A stretch of 64,000 nt of DNA. It comes from Pedobacter psychrodurus. Lineage in GTDB: Bacteria > Bacteroidota > Bacteroidia > Sphingobacteriales > Sphingobacteriaceae. The translations under genes were made by a program, and so were the position numbers. The stretch covers positions 186,001 to 250,000 of the forward strand of contig NZ_SJSO01000002.1 of NCBI RefSeq assembly GCF_004331735.1, in the 5' to 3' direction. The notes beneath the pieces are model-generated. The model ran no database searches. It worked only from the letters and a program-made list of their open reading frames with translations, and was not told the DNA's origin. Shown here one piece after another: positions 1 to 7,966 of the stretch (its first letter is position 1; each line of letters begins with the position of its first letter).

Positions 1-134
1 ATCAGTGAGGTTGAGTTGAGTTATTCTATCCTTTGAAAATTTAATTTCTTCTTTATCATCCGTTATGCTTCATTTTGTGTGTAATCGGTTAAAATTAAAC
101 CTAATAAGACCAACAACGTAAAGAGCTTTTTCAT
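1..134 (-). pseudogene. Possible frameshifted secreted or lipoprotein gene, partial at window edge
   Basis: On the minus strand an ATG at 134 opens a short reading frame that begins MKKLFTLLVLLGLILTDYTQ, a convincing hydrophobic export signal, but it meets a TAA at 63-65 after only 23 codons. A different frame then runs open to the window edge and reads like real protein, rich in acidic and lysine residues (ITDDKEEIKF...). Shifting frame near the NEA codons would join the two into one signal-bearing protein. I infer a gene broken by a one- or two-base indel, or a sequencing error. The 3' part lies outside the window. A chance signal-like micro-ORF cannot be excluded. Confidence 0.3.
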
Positions 135-253
135 CAAGAATATTTATTAGTTGTTTTGGTAATTCCAAATCTGTTTATTAAAAGATTGGCGAAATAAAAC
201 AAAATAAGGCCTAAGGGGTTTATAAGGAATAGTTTAACTAAAAATAAGAACCT

Positions 254-550
254 ATGAACACTTTAAAGAAGTTTGAATTAATGGAAAAGATCGTGCGTGA
301 ATTGGAAGATTTACAAAACTCTCAGCAGGCACTTATTCAGAAAATTGGTAAAATTGAAGTAGATAATATCGAATTGGGCGATAACCGCCTGGAAAAAGAT
401 TTACCAGATATTCATCAAAATTTAGCCGATAACTTAGATACTATTTCGGGAATTTTAGATTACTTTGCAGGTAAAACACAAAACTTTGGTGATAAAAACA
501 ATGTTGATGCTTTAAAAGAACAAGAAGCCATTAACAATGCCACCAGCTAA
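254..550 (+). CDS. Small coiled-coil hypothetical protein
   Basis: A 98-residue soluble protein with no signal peptide or membrane segment. The N-terminal half (about residues 1-45) has heptad-like spacing of Leu/Ile with Glu/Lys/Gln and probably forms a coiled coil; the rest is polar and helix-prone. I do not recognise the family. It lies 12 bases upstream of an outer-membrane barrel gene on the same strand, so the two are probably co-transcribed. Start is the first ATG, preceded by an AT-rich leader. Confidence 0.6.
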   Translation: MNTLKKFELMEKIVRELEDLQNSQQALIQKIGKIEVDNIELGDNRLEKDLPDIHQNLADNLDTISGILDYFAGKTQNFGDKNNVDALKEQEAINNATS

Positions 551-562
551 AATTAATCGCAT

Positions 563-1153
563 ATGAAATTTTTATCTTTAACCGTTGCCTTTTTGCTTGT
601 TGGCTTATTCGCCAGCGCACAGGTACTGCCGTCTTTCCAGCTGGGCATTAAAGCTGGTGCAAATTTTTCGAAATTTGATAGTGAAAACACTTTTAATAGT
701 AATAACCGCGCTGGTTTTTACGGTGGCCTTTGGGCTAGGGTAGGTGCAGCAGGCGTTTACTTTCAACCTGAACTTTATGTATCAGGAAAGAAAGCAGATT
801 TGGTAAGTGAGTCAACGGGAGAGGTAAATAAAGTGAGTTTTACAAGTCTTGATGTGCCTTTGTTGGTGGGTACTAAGTTTGGTGCCGCTGGTATTGGACT
901 TCGTTTAAACACCGGACCAATGTTTTCGTTAATATTAGATGAAAACCAAAGTTTTGGTCAGGCTGCAGGAAGCGTTTTCAGGGCCGACTTTAAAAATCAG
1001 GCTATGGCCTGGCAGTTTGGAGCAGGTTTAGACCTTAAAAAATTAAGCTTTGATGCACGTTATGAGCTTGGCTTATCAAAAATCAATAAAGCGGGTTATC
1101 CAGGTACTAAGTTAAACTTATTTACAGTTGGCTTAGGGTATAGGATTTTGTAA
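563..1153 (+). CDS. Outer-membrane beta-barrel protein (porin family, PorT-like)
   Basis: A 196-residue exported protein with a clear signal peptide ending in FASAQ (about residues 1-19). It is followed by alternating hydrophobic/aromatic strands typical of the Bacteroidota outer-membrane beta-barrel family (PF13568-like): an LGIKAGANFS opening strand, a GFYGGLWA strand, an FQPELYVSGK strand, and a final strand ending in an aromatic-rich GLGYRIL. Length fits eight-stranded members. Substrate or partner is unknown; many relatives are simply structural or immunogenic. It probably forms a two-gene unit with the preceding coiled-coil gene and ends at a hairpin terminator shared with the converging gene. 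Confidence 0.8.
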   Translation: MKFLSLTVAFLLVGLFASAQVLPSFQLGIKAGANFSKFDSENTFNSNNRAGFYGGLWARVGAAGVYFQPELYVSGKKADLVSESTGEVNKVSFTSLDVPLLVGTKFGAAGIGLRLNTGPMFSLILDENQSFGQAAGSVFRADFKNQAMAWQFGAGLDLKKLSFDARYELGLSKINKAGYPGTKLNLFTVGLGYRIL

Positions 1154-1237
1154 TACAAGTTCGGTATTACCGGAACACTTCACCATGATCTGAAAATTCA
1201 GCATGACGATGCTAGTTAAGTGAACTCAATTAATCAG

Positions 1238-1270
1238 AAGGGAGATAATTAATTTTATCTCCCTTTCTTT
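1238..1270. terminator. Bidirectional intrinsic terminator
   Basis: Perfect 11-bp inverted repeat AAGGGAGATAA / TTATCTCCCTT with a six-base loop, flanked by A and T tracts. It lies between the converging barrel gene and the YihY-type gene and can end transcription from both sides. Confidence 0.8.
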
Positions 1271-2197
1271 TTAATCCTCTTTTTCCGATTCAACCTCTGT
1301 GAGCTCGTAAGCAAAAGATCCGTTTTTTGGTACGATAGGAGTTGCCCTACCAATGCTCAATGCTTTGATAAATGATGCGCCAAAATAAAATATCAACGAA
1401 GAGTAGAATACAAAAAGCATAATTACAATGATCGATCCCGCTGATCCATAAATATTGCTGATGTTACTCAGTGGCAATAAAATTCTTAAGATATACTTTC
1501 CTGCGGTAAAAAGGCATCCGGTTAACAAGCCGCCAGAAATTGAGGCACGCCAGGTTGGCCTTCCATTAGTTAAATACCTGAAAAGTATGGTAAACCAGGT
1601 GGTTACGATGATCGCAAAAACCAATTGATTGATTATCGAAGTCAGAACTAATCCAAAAGAAGGGGCACCATTTTTTAGATAGGCGCCAATATAAGCCTGC
1701 ACACTATCGGCCAGTAAACCGATAAAAAATAATATCCCAGCCAATAAGATAATTGTAAAAGATATGGCTCTCGATTTAAGGGTGTTGATGATTCCTTTTT
1801 TATCTTTTTGGCCTATATTCCAGATCTGCTCTAAAGAGTTTTTAATCACATTGAATAGGGTGGTAGCTACAAAAAGGAAAAATATAAAACTGAACAAAGT
1901 AACATACCAGGCCTGATCGATACCACGGATGTTTCTTAAAGTGGTTCTGATCTGTAAAATACTTTCATTGTCGAGAATACTAGCCAAACGTTCAAAAAGA
2001 TGTGTAGCCAATAAACGTCTATCGGTAAACATACCAAACAGCCTGATCAGGATAATTAATATGGGGGGTAAGGCGAAATTGGTGAAAAAAGCAGTAGCAC
2101 CAGCCAGGCGTAAGGGATCATTCTCCTGAAATAAATTAAATGCTTTTCTTATGGTCGAGAAAAAAAATTTTAGATCTTCTGTTATGGATGGCATCAC
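1271..2197 (-). CDS. YihY/virulence factor BrkB family membrane protein
   Basis: A 308-residue integral inner-membrane protein with about six hydrophobic helices (near residues 37-55, 95-120, 148-170, 185-205, 222-240 and 250-275). The Arg/Leu-rich segment after the first helix, the QIWNIGQKDKKG loop and the NIYGSAGSIIVIMLFVFYSS segment are characteristic of the YihY/BrkB family (formerly mislabelled RNase BN). The molecular function of the family is not settled; it is thought to be a membrane transporter or envelope protein. The start could be either of two adjacent Met codons. It has its own transcription unit, converging on the barrel gene. Confidence 0.85.
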   Translation of the reverse strand: MMPSITEDLKFFFSTIRKAFNLFQENDPLRLAGATAFFTNFALPPILIILIRLFGMFTDRRLLATHLFERLASILDNESILQIRTTLRNIRGIDQAWYVTLFSFIFFLFVATTLFNVIKNSLEQIWNIGQKDKKGIINTLKSRAISFTIILLAGILFFIGLLADSVQAYIGAYLKNGAPSFGLVLTSIINQLVFAIIVTTWFTILFRYLTNGRPTWRASISGGLLTGCLFTAGKYILRILLPLSNISNIYGSAGSIIVIMLFVFYSSLIFYFGASFIKALSIGRATPIVPKNGSFAYELTEVESEKED

Positions 2198-2212
2198 TCC
2201 TGCGTTAAACTC

Positions 2213-2254
2213 AAAAGGCCGAAAATAGTAAAAATACTTTATTCAGCCTTTTTT
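2213..2254 (-). terminator. Probable terminator of the META-domain gene
   Basis: An imperfect hairpin AAAAGGC...GCCTTTT, with inner AGTA/TACT pairing, is followed by a T run on the minus strand just downstream of the META-domain gene and upstream of the YihY gene. Confidence 0.5.
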
Positions 2255-2269
2255 ATGCATGTAAAGATT

Positions 2270-2668
2270 CTAGTTTGTTTTGGTGAAAACCAACAAGGTT
2301 TTATCTCCATTTAACAGATGTAGTTTATTATCCGTTATTTTAGCACCATTAATCTGGTTAAGCGCATGTAGGTAAGCGCGTTCGGCTGCATCAGTTTCCT
2401 GACAGAACATTTTTGTGCCAAAAACATTTTTAACCGTTATTTTATTATCTGCAATTTCTCCCTGGCCGCCGTAATTGTTACAGAACGATTTTCCGCTGAT
2501 TTTAAGGCTATCAGCAAAGTTTAGGGTTGCTTTTGCTGCTGTGGGTAAAGTTAAACCTGGCAGCTCTGTTAACTCCCATTTTGTATTGTTAAAGCTTGCC
2601 GGATCTAATTTTTCTTTACAAGAACTCAATAATAAGATCAGCATTCCGCAGAAAATAAGGTGTTTCAT
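2270..2668 (-). CDS. META-domain (HslJ-like) lipoprotein
   Basis: A 132-residue lipoprotein. The start at 2668 is chosen over an upstream in-frame ATG at 2704 because it begins MKHLIFCGMLILLLSSC, a textbook lipobox signal with the lipidated Cys at residue 17. The mature part has the META/HslJ pattern: an NTKWELTELPG opening, a LNFADSLKISGKSFCNNYGG segment and a FGTKMFCQETDAAERAYL segment with the conserved Met-Cys pair. HslJ in E. coli is linked to heat shock and novobiocin resistance, but the biochemical role of the domain is unknown. It is probably anchored in the outer or inner membrane facing the periplasm. Confidence 0.8.
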   Translation of the reverse strand: MKHLIFCGMLILLLSSCKEKLDPASFNNTKWELTELPGLTLPTAAKATLNFADSLKISGKSFCNNYGGQGEIADNKITVKNVFGTKMFCQETDAAERAYLHALNQINGAKITDNKLHLLNGDKTLLVFTKTN

Positions 2669-2743
2669 AATGTAAGGTTTAAATGATTTCCTTTTTAGCA
2701 TCAAAAACTAAACCATAAAAAGTAAAATCAGCTTTTGATTAAG

Positions 2744-3268
2744 CTAAACTGATTTTTCAATCTTCATCCAATGGTGTTTTATACCATGGTAATCGAATAT
2801 GTTAATCCGTTTTAATCCCACTTTTTCCAGCACATGGATAGATCCCAAATTGCCAACATCCGCTATGCCGATAATCTCATTCAGCTTTAGTTCATTAAAA
2901 CCATAGTCTCGCGCCGCTATTGCTGTTTCAGTAGCAAAGCCCTTTCCCCAATACCGTTTGCTAAACCGATAACCAAGATCGTAATAATGGCTATGGTTAT
3001 TGACAGTTTCTTTAATTAGCTTTAAGCCAGACCAGCCCATGAAATTGCCCGTTGCTTTTTCGATAACCGCCCATCTGCCAATATCATTATCGATATACTG
3101 TTTTCTGATAAATTCGATCTCTGCTTTGCTCTGTTCTATTGTTTTTACAGGCTTGTTTCCCAGGTAAAGATGAACATCAGGATCACTATCCATCTCAAAC
3201 ATGCCTTCTGCATCTGTTGGCATTAGCTCCCGTAGAATTAAACGTGCTGTTTCGGCAAAAATCTTCAT
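2744..3268 (-). CDS. GNAT-family N-acetyltransferase (RimJ/RimL type)
   Basis: A 174-residue cytoplasmic acetyltransferase of the RimJ/RimL subgroup. It opens with the usual ETARLILRELMPTDAEGMFE strand-helix, has a D-YLGNKP segment, a GWSGLKLI strand, and the acetyl-CoA binding region GYRFSKRYWGKGFATE (a version of the R-x-x-G-x-G/A loop), followed by GIADVGNLGSIHVLEKVGL, the conserved N-x-x-S motif. The substrate cannot be told from sequence. Its ATG overlaps the TAA of the preceding cupin gene by one base (TAATG), so translation is likely coupled. Confidence 0.85.
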   Translation of the reverse strand: MKIFAETARLILRELMPTDAEGMFEMDSDPDVHLYLGNKPVKTIEQSKAEIEFIRKQYIDNDIGRWAVIEKATGNFMGWSGLKLIKETVNNHSHYYDLGYRFSKRYWGKGFATETAIAARDYGFNELKLNEIIGIADVGNLGSIHVLEKVGLKRINIFDYHGIKHHWMKIEKSV

Positions 3269-3612
3269 TAACTTGGCTTTAAAAAACTGCCATCAATGAT
3301 TAAAAGTTTCACGCTTTCCTGCGATACTGACCGGTGTGAACTTAAATCGTCAGAAACTACATACGTCATCCCCGTGCTAAGCGTGAATGTTGTTCCATCT
3401 TCCATTTCACTTATAAAGCTACCTGTTAAACAATGCACAATGTGGCCCTTCTGGCACCAATGGTCAGCAAGATAACCCGCAGAATAGGTTACGAGCCTTA
3501 TTCTCAAGCCATCAAAATTTAAAGTTTGCCAGGTTGCTGTACCCGTTTCGCCCAGATATTCTACTTTTTCTACGTTGCTCCAATCTATATTGGTAAAGGG
3601 AATGGTGTACAT
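3268..3612 (-). CDS. DHCW-motif cupin-fold protein
   Basis: A 114-residue small cupin. The conserved ADHWCQKGHIVHCLTG stretch (about residues 49-64) contains the motif that names the family; its His residues are plausible metal ligands. A second half, FTLSTGMTYVVSDDLSSHRS, completes the beta-barrel. Enzymatic activity is unknown. It is the first gene of a two-gene unit with the acetyltransferase, whose start overlaps its stop codon. Confidence 0.75.
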   Translation of the reverse strand: MYTIPFTNIDWSNVEKVEYLGETGTATWQTLNFDGLRIRLVTYSAGYLADHWCQKGHIVHCLTGSFISEMEDGTTFTLSTGMTYVVSDDLSSHRSVSQESVKLLIIDGSFLKPS

Positions 3613-3664
3613 GGTTGTTTAAAGATTAAATTAGTAAGATTGATCAGATGTCGAAGCCGCCAAA

Positions 3665-4207
3665 CTAGGCGGCTTCTGCGGTTAGTGGTACGCTTGGTTT
3701 TCTTTTCAAGATGAGTGCAGCTACCAGCGACACTAATATGCCAACAGGTAAAATTTCCATATAGGTAAACAAAATAACCATTATAGGGTTTTTATACAAT
3801 TCTTGATTAGCTGCAAGATCTTTAGCTTTTTCAGCAAGTTCTGCTGTTGATGCACCACTCGCTTTGGCTTCTCTCATCGCCTGAGCAACATATCTATCCA
3901 TAAAATCTGGCATGAATACATAATAATCAACCAACCATACCAAAACGTAAATGGTGGAGGCTATTAGACTGATGCATAATCCGATTTTAAAGGCTTTTCC
4001 AAAAGTGATCAGGCCATCATTATATTTATCCCGGTAGTTTTTTATGCCCACAAAAATAAAGGAGAATGCCAGCACCATAGAAGCGTAGCCAATAAGCATG
4101 CTGTGTTCCAGGCTCGGGTCGCTGTAACATCTTGCCATAGAGAGTACCATTAATACGGATACAATTAAGCCAGCAATTAATCCGAATACAATTACGTTCT
4201 TTTTCAT
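3665..4207 (-). CDS. DUF4199 family membrane protein
   Basis: A 180-residue inner-membrane protein with four predicted helices (near residues 5-25, 38-55, 72-95 and 142-168). The order of helices, the conserved FGKAFKIG segment before helix 3, and a long polar loop with a FMDRYVAQAMREAKASGAS-type amphipathic helix match DUF4199, a family common in Bacteroidota with no assigned function. It is upstream of the cupin/acetyltransferase pair with a 52-base gap and may share their transcript. Confidence 0.8.
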   Translation of the reverse strand: MKKNVIVFGLIAGLIVSVLMVLSMARCYSDPSLEHSMLIGYASMVLAFSFIFVGIKNYRDKYNDGLITFGKAFKIGLCISLIASTIYVLVWLVDYYVFMPDFMDRYVAQAMREAKASGASTAELAEKAKDLAANQELYKNPIMVILFTYMEILPVGILVSLVAALILKRKPSVPLTAEAA

Positions 4208-4324
4208 CTGTTTATAATTTTAAGAGGTTTAGACCACAAAATTGCTCCGATTATTTGTTCTAATCCTCATACTTTAGGGTGATTTTTAAAAACCAGAGCT
4301 ATTTAATACTTAAGTACTAGCCGT

Positions 4325-4795
4325 CTATGGAATAATGCTGAGTTTTTTAGCTGTTTCTATGGCTTGTGTTCTGCGTTTTACTTCTAGTTTTTCGAAAAGC
4401 CTGGCATTGTGAGTTTTGATTGTATTTAAAGAAACGAATAACTTTAAAGCAATTTCCTGATTGCTCAGCCCTTCTGACATGAGCTTTAAAACTTCTAACT
4501 CTCTTTTACTGATATTAAGCCTGATAAGTTCTTTTTCGTTGAGGATAAATGTTCCTCGTTCGGTAAAAACTTCTTTTTCGATCAATATGGTTTTGGGCTT
4601 GGTTAATTTAAGTGCCAGCCAAATGCCCAAAGCGGTAAAAAGAACCGCTATTGAACCTGCATAAATTTCGAAAGCATGGTTCATGATCATGAAACGAAGC
4701 TCAAGCCACTTCAATAAAAAAAGCAATGCAGCCAGGAATAACCCATATAAGACTATACTTTTATTTTTAGTCAGAAAGTTTGATGTGTTTGCCAT
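4325..4795 (-). CDS. Membrane-anchored LuxR-type (GerE) regulator
   Basis: A 156-residue protein with two N-terminal membrane helices (about residues 12-28 and 40-60) and a C-terminal LuxR/GerE helix-turn-helix (about 92-152). The core KRELEVLKLMSEGLSNQEIALKLF is followed by SLNTIKTHNARLFEKLEVKRRTQA, with the recognition helix in the TIKTHNARLFEKL part. There is no receiver domain. A DNA-binding domain tethered directly to the membrane suggests control by an envelope or partner signal. The target is unknown; the neighbouring DUF4199 membrane gene is the nearest candidate. Confidence 0.8.
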   Translation of the reverse strand: MANTSNFLTKNKSIVLYGLFLAALLFLLKWLELRFMIMNHAFEIYAGSIAVLFTALGIWLALKLTKPKTILIEKEVFTERGTFILNEKELIRLNISKRELEVLKLMSEGLSNQEIALKLFVSLNTIKTHNARLFEKLEVKRRTQAIETAKKLSIIP

Positions 4796-5042
4796 TGCTT
4801 ATCGGTTGATCAAAAATAAGGAAATTAGTTTTAAGTCCTTAGTCTTTAGTCCAAAGTCGAGAATCGGCAGTTCGTAACATAGGTTGTTATAGGGTCCTAT
4901 ACTAGAATAAGTTTACAGTCAGAAAGTATATTACTGTTAATTGCTTAATTTTAATTAACTGTGGTAATTTTCTGGTGACTTTAACAAAAGAAAAGCTAGA
5001 AAGATTATAAATTAGCGAAAAAAATAAATAAGAATTATACCT

Positions 5043-5831
5043 ATGAAAATTACGCTTTATGCACTCTTACTTTCCGTTGTTTTATTTGGCTGCGGTAAAT
5101 CAGAAAAAGCCTACAAGGCCAGACCATTTGCTACCACTGACGATTTTAATGTATTTCCGAAGTCGAAGAAAAATGTACTTACTTTAGTAAAAACAGATTC
5201 AGGCGCCTTGGCAGCAGCCGATCGCTTCGCCATTCAATATAAAGATACCACTATCATTGTTGATGATGCTCCAAATGCCGCTGCGCAGAAATTTATTGTT
5301 GCATCATTCATTAATACGCAAAAAACTGCCGTATTGGTTCAGGTAGCAAACGAAACTGGCAAAATGGCTCCATTTTATATCATATCTGTTAACGACGGAA
5401 AAACCGAAGTGGTAAGCTTGAATAAGCCATCAAAAGGTGCTGAAGATAAAAAATACACAAATGGGCTAGAGGAATTAACCCGTAGCAATATTTTGGTTAA
5501 TAACGATTTCTTTATCACTACTATAAATTCAAGGGTTTATCCGGTTAAGAGACAAAATCCTGATGAACGTATCCAGGGGAAATTTTTTATGTACTCTAGT
5601 GATAAAACCACTTTAGCCTTTTTAACCGCTAATTCTTTGTACCAGGTAAATACGGCAACAGGCGAAACTTTTAATCTTCCTTTGCCAGCAGCATTAATCA
5701 ATGAACCTGAAACCCTTGTTGGAAATATTCAAAGAGATTATACCTGGGTAGTGAATGCAAATGGCACTTCTTTTTTAAAGAATAGTGCTGATGATGACCG
5801 TATTGTAGATATTAAAGAGTTTAAACACTAA
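5043..5831 (+). CDS. Hypothetical lipoprotein
   Basis: A 262-residue lipoprotein. It begins MKITLYALLLSVVLFGCGKS with the lipidated Cys at residue 17. The mature protein is rich in beta-strand patterns and contains several YxVxxxTGE-like elements, which could suggest a propeller-like or beta-sandwich fold, but I do not recognise a family. The upstream 240 bases are AT-rich and include a short copy of a dispersed AGTCCTTAGTC-type repeat at about 4835-4866. It seems to be a single-gene unit; a dispersed hairpin repeat follows it. Confidence 0.65.
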   Translation: MKITLYALLLSVVLFGCGKSEKAYKARPFATTDDFNVFPKSKKNVLTLVKTDSGALAAADRFAIQYKDTTIIVDDAPNAAAQKFIVASFINTQKTAVLVQVANETGKMAPFYIISVNDGKTEVVSLNKPSKGAEDKKYTNGLEELTRSNILVNNDFFITTINSRVYPVKRQNPDERIQGKFFMYSSDKTTLAFLTANSLYQVNTATGETFNLPLPAALINEPETLVGNIQRDYTWVVNANGTSFLKNSADDDRIVDIKEFKH

Positions 5832-6001
5832 TATTTTTTGAAGGTTATTGGCTAGGATTTTACTATGCCTCAACTCAATTAAAATTGTTGTTAGTCTGAG
5901 TCTCCCGAATAGTCGGGACAAGTAGTCGAAGAACTTTTATTAGTCGAAACAAAAATATTTGTCCTTCGACAAGCTGTATATTGACACATTCCAATAGAGT
6001 G

Positions 6002-6074
6002 GTCGTCTTTCCCGCGCAGGCGGGAATCTTAAAGCGCTTGCATTACGATTCCCAATCAATTTGGGAATGACGAC
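6002..6074. repeat. Dispersed palindromic repeat, family A, copy 1
   Basis: A 73-bp element bounded by GTCGTC and GACGAC, with two inner hairpins: TCCCGC-gcag-GCGGGA, and TTCCCA/TGGGAA. A homologous element is at 61718-61805, where the first stem reads TCCCAC/GTGGGA, a paired change. It lies in a 356-base gap between the lipoprotein gene and the AlkB gene. The rest of that gap holds another short repeat-like tract (about 5892-5980, CTCCCGAATAGTCGGGA and TCCTTCGACAAGC) and no gene. Confidence 0.75.
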
Positions 6075-6187
6075 CCTCATAATCTAACATTTGCAAAAAA
6101 AAATCATTCATTTATATTGATTTTATACAATAAATTATCCCTCAGGATGACAATATTTTGTATTTCCTTAAGTAAATCCCATTTAAA

Positions 6188-6796
6188 CTAAACCACCATT
6201 GTTCTGAAGGTTAGGTTTATCCTTGGCTTGTTTACTTTTTTGGTTGGTGGAAGGCGGTGCAGCCAGTTTGTTTGTGTTTCATCTTTCATCACCAATAAAC
6301 TTCCGTTTTCTAAAAATAAGGTTACCGTTTCTTTAGTTTTTTTGTGTTTGAAGAGAAATCTTCGCTCTGCACCAAAACTTAATGATGCAATGGCAGAATC
6401 TTTTGCTAAAGCCTTTTCATCGTCACTATGGTATGCCATTCCTTCATCACCATTGTGGTATAGATTAAGTAAACAAGAGTTAAATGCAGTACCTGTTTGC
6501 TCTTCTGAGATTTTTTTTAACTCCAGTAATTCCTTTGTCCAAGGTAGTGCCATTTTCGATTTATTGGAGTAGGTATAAGAATAGGCTTCATCTCCATACC
6601 AGGCTACTTTTCTTTTGGTGATAATGTGTTTGCCCATAATAAAAGCTTCGTCATTCTTCCATTCAATAGTTTTCATCAGCATATCAAAATAATAATCGGC
6701 TTCCGATATCGAAAATAACTTGCCATAATAATTTACTGTTCCGCCGTGTGGAAGCAGATTTTGGTTACTATCTATTGTTGTGTTGAATAAATCCAT
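6188..6796 (-). CDS. AlkB-type alpha-ketoglutarate-dependent dioxygenase
   Basis: A 202-residue Fe(II)/2-oxoglutarate dioxygenase predicted to repair alkylated bases by oxidative demethylation. The metal-binding H-x-D is at His123/Asp125 in AYHSDDE, the distal His is His180 in NWLHRLPP, and the 2-oxoglutarate-binding Arg pair lies in PRINLTFR (Arg192/Arg198). The NLYHNGDEGMAYHSDDE and ASLSFGAERRFLFK segments are diagnostic for the AlkB/ALKBH2-3 group. Its start lies 25 bases inside the Ada-domain gene, so translation is probably coupled. It is the last gene of an adaptive-response-like operon. Confidence 0.92.
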   Translation of the reverse strand: MDLFNTTIDSNQNLLPHGGTVNYYGKLFSISEADYYFDMLMKTIEWKNDEAFIMGKHIITKRKVAWYGDEAYSYTYSNKSKMALPWTKELLELKKISEEQTGTAFNSCLLNLYHNGDEGMAYHSDDEKALAKDSAIASLSFGAERRFLFKHKKTKETVTLFLENGSLLVMKDETQTNWLHRLPPTKKVNKPRINLTFRTMVV

Positions 6797-7020
6797 TGTT
6801 TATATGCTATTTTTAAGCAATGCCCGCACGGACGGTAACCATGTTGAAGTGCTTCTTCCATTGAATGGAAAAATACACGGTTTTCTTTCTTCATCCGCTT
6901 TCCCGATCTGCATTTAAGTAGCCCGTAAATTTTCAATCTGGCATTTCCGCCGAGGCAAATATCTTTGTTTCTAAAACGCTTTTTTAATTCTTTTGTTGAA
7001 ATATCGACATGTTTAATCAT
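6772..7020 (-). CDS. Stand-alone Ada metal-binding domain protein
   Basis: An 82-residue protein that is essentially one Ada metal-binding domain (PF02805-like), the part of E. coli Ada that accepts methyl groups from phosphotriesters. I take the ATG at 7020 because the long upstream extension overlaps the preceding gene. The characteristic segment KIYGLLKCRSGKRMKKENRV is followed by VFFHSMEEALQHGYRPCGHC. Three Cys of the zinc site are clear (LKC and the CGHC pair); a fourth could be the Cys in DICLGG. It starts 5 bases after the stop of the AraC-methyltransferase gene and overlaps AlkB by 25 bases. Whether it is methyl-accepting or only structural is not known. Confidence 0.82.
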   Translation of the reverse strand: MIKHVDISTKELKKRFRNKDICLGGNARLKIYGLLKCRSGKRMKKENRVFFHSMEEALQHGYRPCGHCLKIAYKQWIYSTQQ

Positions 7021-7025
7021 ATAGA

Positions 7026-7865
7026 TTAAACATTGGTCTTTGCTGCTTCCCAACCAATCATAGCTGTTTTTCGGTTTACTCCCCAATGGTAACCGCCCAA
7101 AGCACCGCTTGATTGTATTACCCGGTGGCAAGGAATGAGAAAGGCTACCGGATTATCGCCAATCGCTGTACCAACAGCTCTGGACGCGTTAGGGTTTTGT
7201 AATTGTTTGGCAATGTTGCCATAGGTGGCTAATTTGCCCATAGGGATTTTTAACAAGGCTTCCCAAACTTTTAACTGGAAATCCGTCCCTTTTAAATGCA
7301 GTTTAATCTTGTGCAATTTGCTCCAATCATGACTGAAAATATATAAAGCATTTTGCTGTTCTTTATCCAATATCTGCTGATATTGAGCTACTGGGAATTG
7401 GCATTGCAAATTCGCAAAAGCAATGTTTTCGTCGTCATAAAAAGCGATATGGCAGATTCCTTTTGAAGTGCTGGCTACAATGATATTACCAAACGGACTT
7501 TCTGCAAAACTATAATTGATATGAAGGTTTTCACCGCCGTTTTTATATTCTCCAGGTGTCATGCCTTCAATGTTTACAAAAAGATCGTGCAGTCTGCTGG
7601 TTCCTGATAAGCCGGTTTCTAATGCGGTATCGAATAAACTTTGGTTTTCTTTCAGCATTTCTTTGGCATAACCAATGCTAATGTATTGCAAAAAGCGCTT
7701 AGGGGTTGTACCAGCCCATTCGCTAAATAATCTTTGGAAATGAAAGGGACTTAAATTTACTTGTTCTGCAATTTCTTCTAAACCAGGCTGTGTTTTAAAA
7801 TTCGCCTTGATATAGCTAATGGCTTCGGCTATTCGATTGAAATTGATTTCTTCTTGTACTTTCAT
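7026..7865 (-). CDS. AraC-type HTH / methylated-DNA-protein-cysteine S-methyltransferase fusion
   Basis: A 279-residue two-domain protein. Residues 1-105 form an AraC helix-turn-helix pair (LEEIAEQVNLSPFHFQRLF and the TPGEY end). Residues about 115-275 form an O6-alkylguanine-DNA methyltransferase, with the acceptor Cys246 in IPCHRV, the preceding helix SRAVGTAIGDNP, and the GGYHWGVNRKTAMI tail. This is Ada without its N-terminal metal-binding domain; that domain is encoded by the next gene. The protein likely repairs O6-methylguanine irreversibly and may activate its own operon, although the phosphotriester sensor is now a separate polypeptide. It is first of three genes, with AlkB last. Confidence 0.92.
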   Translation of the reverse strand: MKVQEEINFNRIAEAISYIKANFKTQPGLEEIAEQVNLSPFHFQRLFSEWAGTTPKRFLQYISIGYAKEMLKENQSLFDTALETGLSGTSRLHDLFVNIEGMTPGEYKNGGENLHINYSFAESPFGNIIVASTSKGICHIAFYDDENIAFANLQCQFPVAQYQQILDKEQQNALYIFSHDWSKLHKIKLHLKGTDFQLKVWEALLKIPMGKLATYGNIAKQLQNPNASRAVGTAIGDNPVAFLIPCHRVIQSSGALGGYHWGVNRKTAMIGWEAAKTNV

Positions 7866-7966
7866 GGTCTTGACTAATTTATATCCAAAAGTAGTTTGGA
7901 AAGAAACGGTAAACTACCCGAAACTTGCTAAGTTTAACCGGGATTTTAAAATCCTGTGTATTTAAT

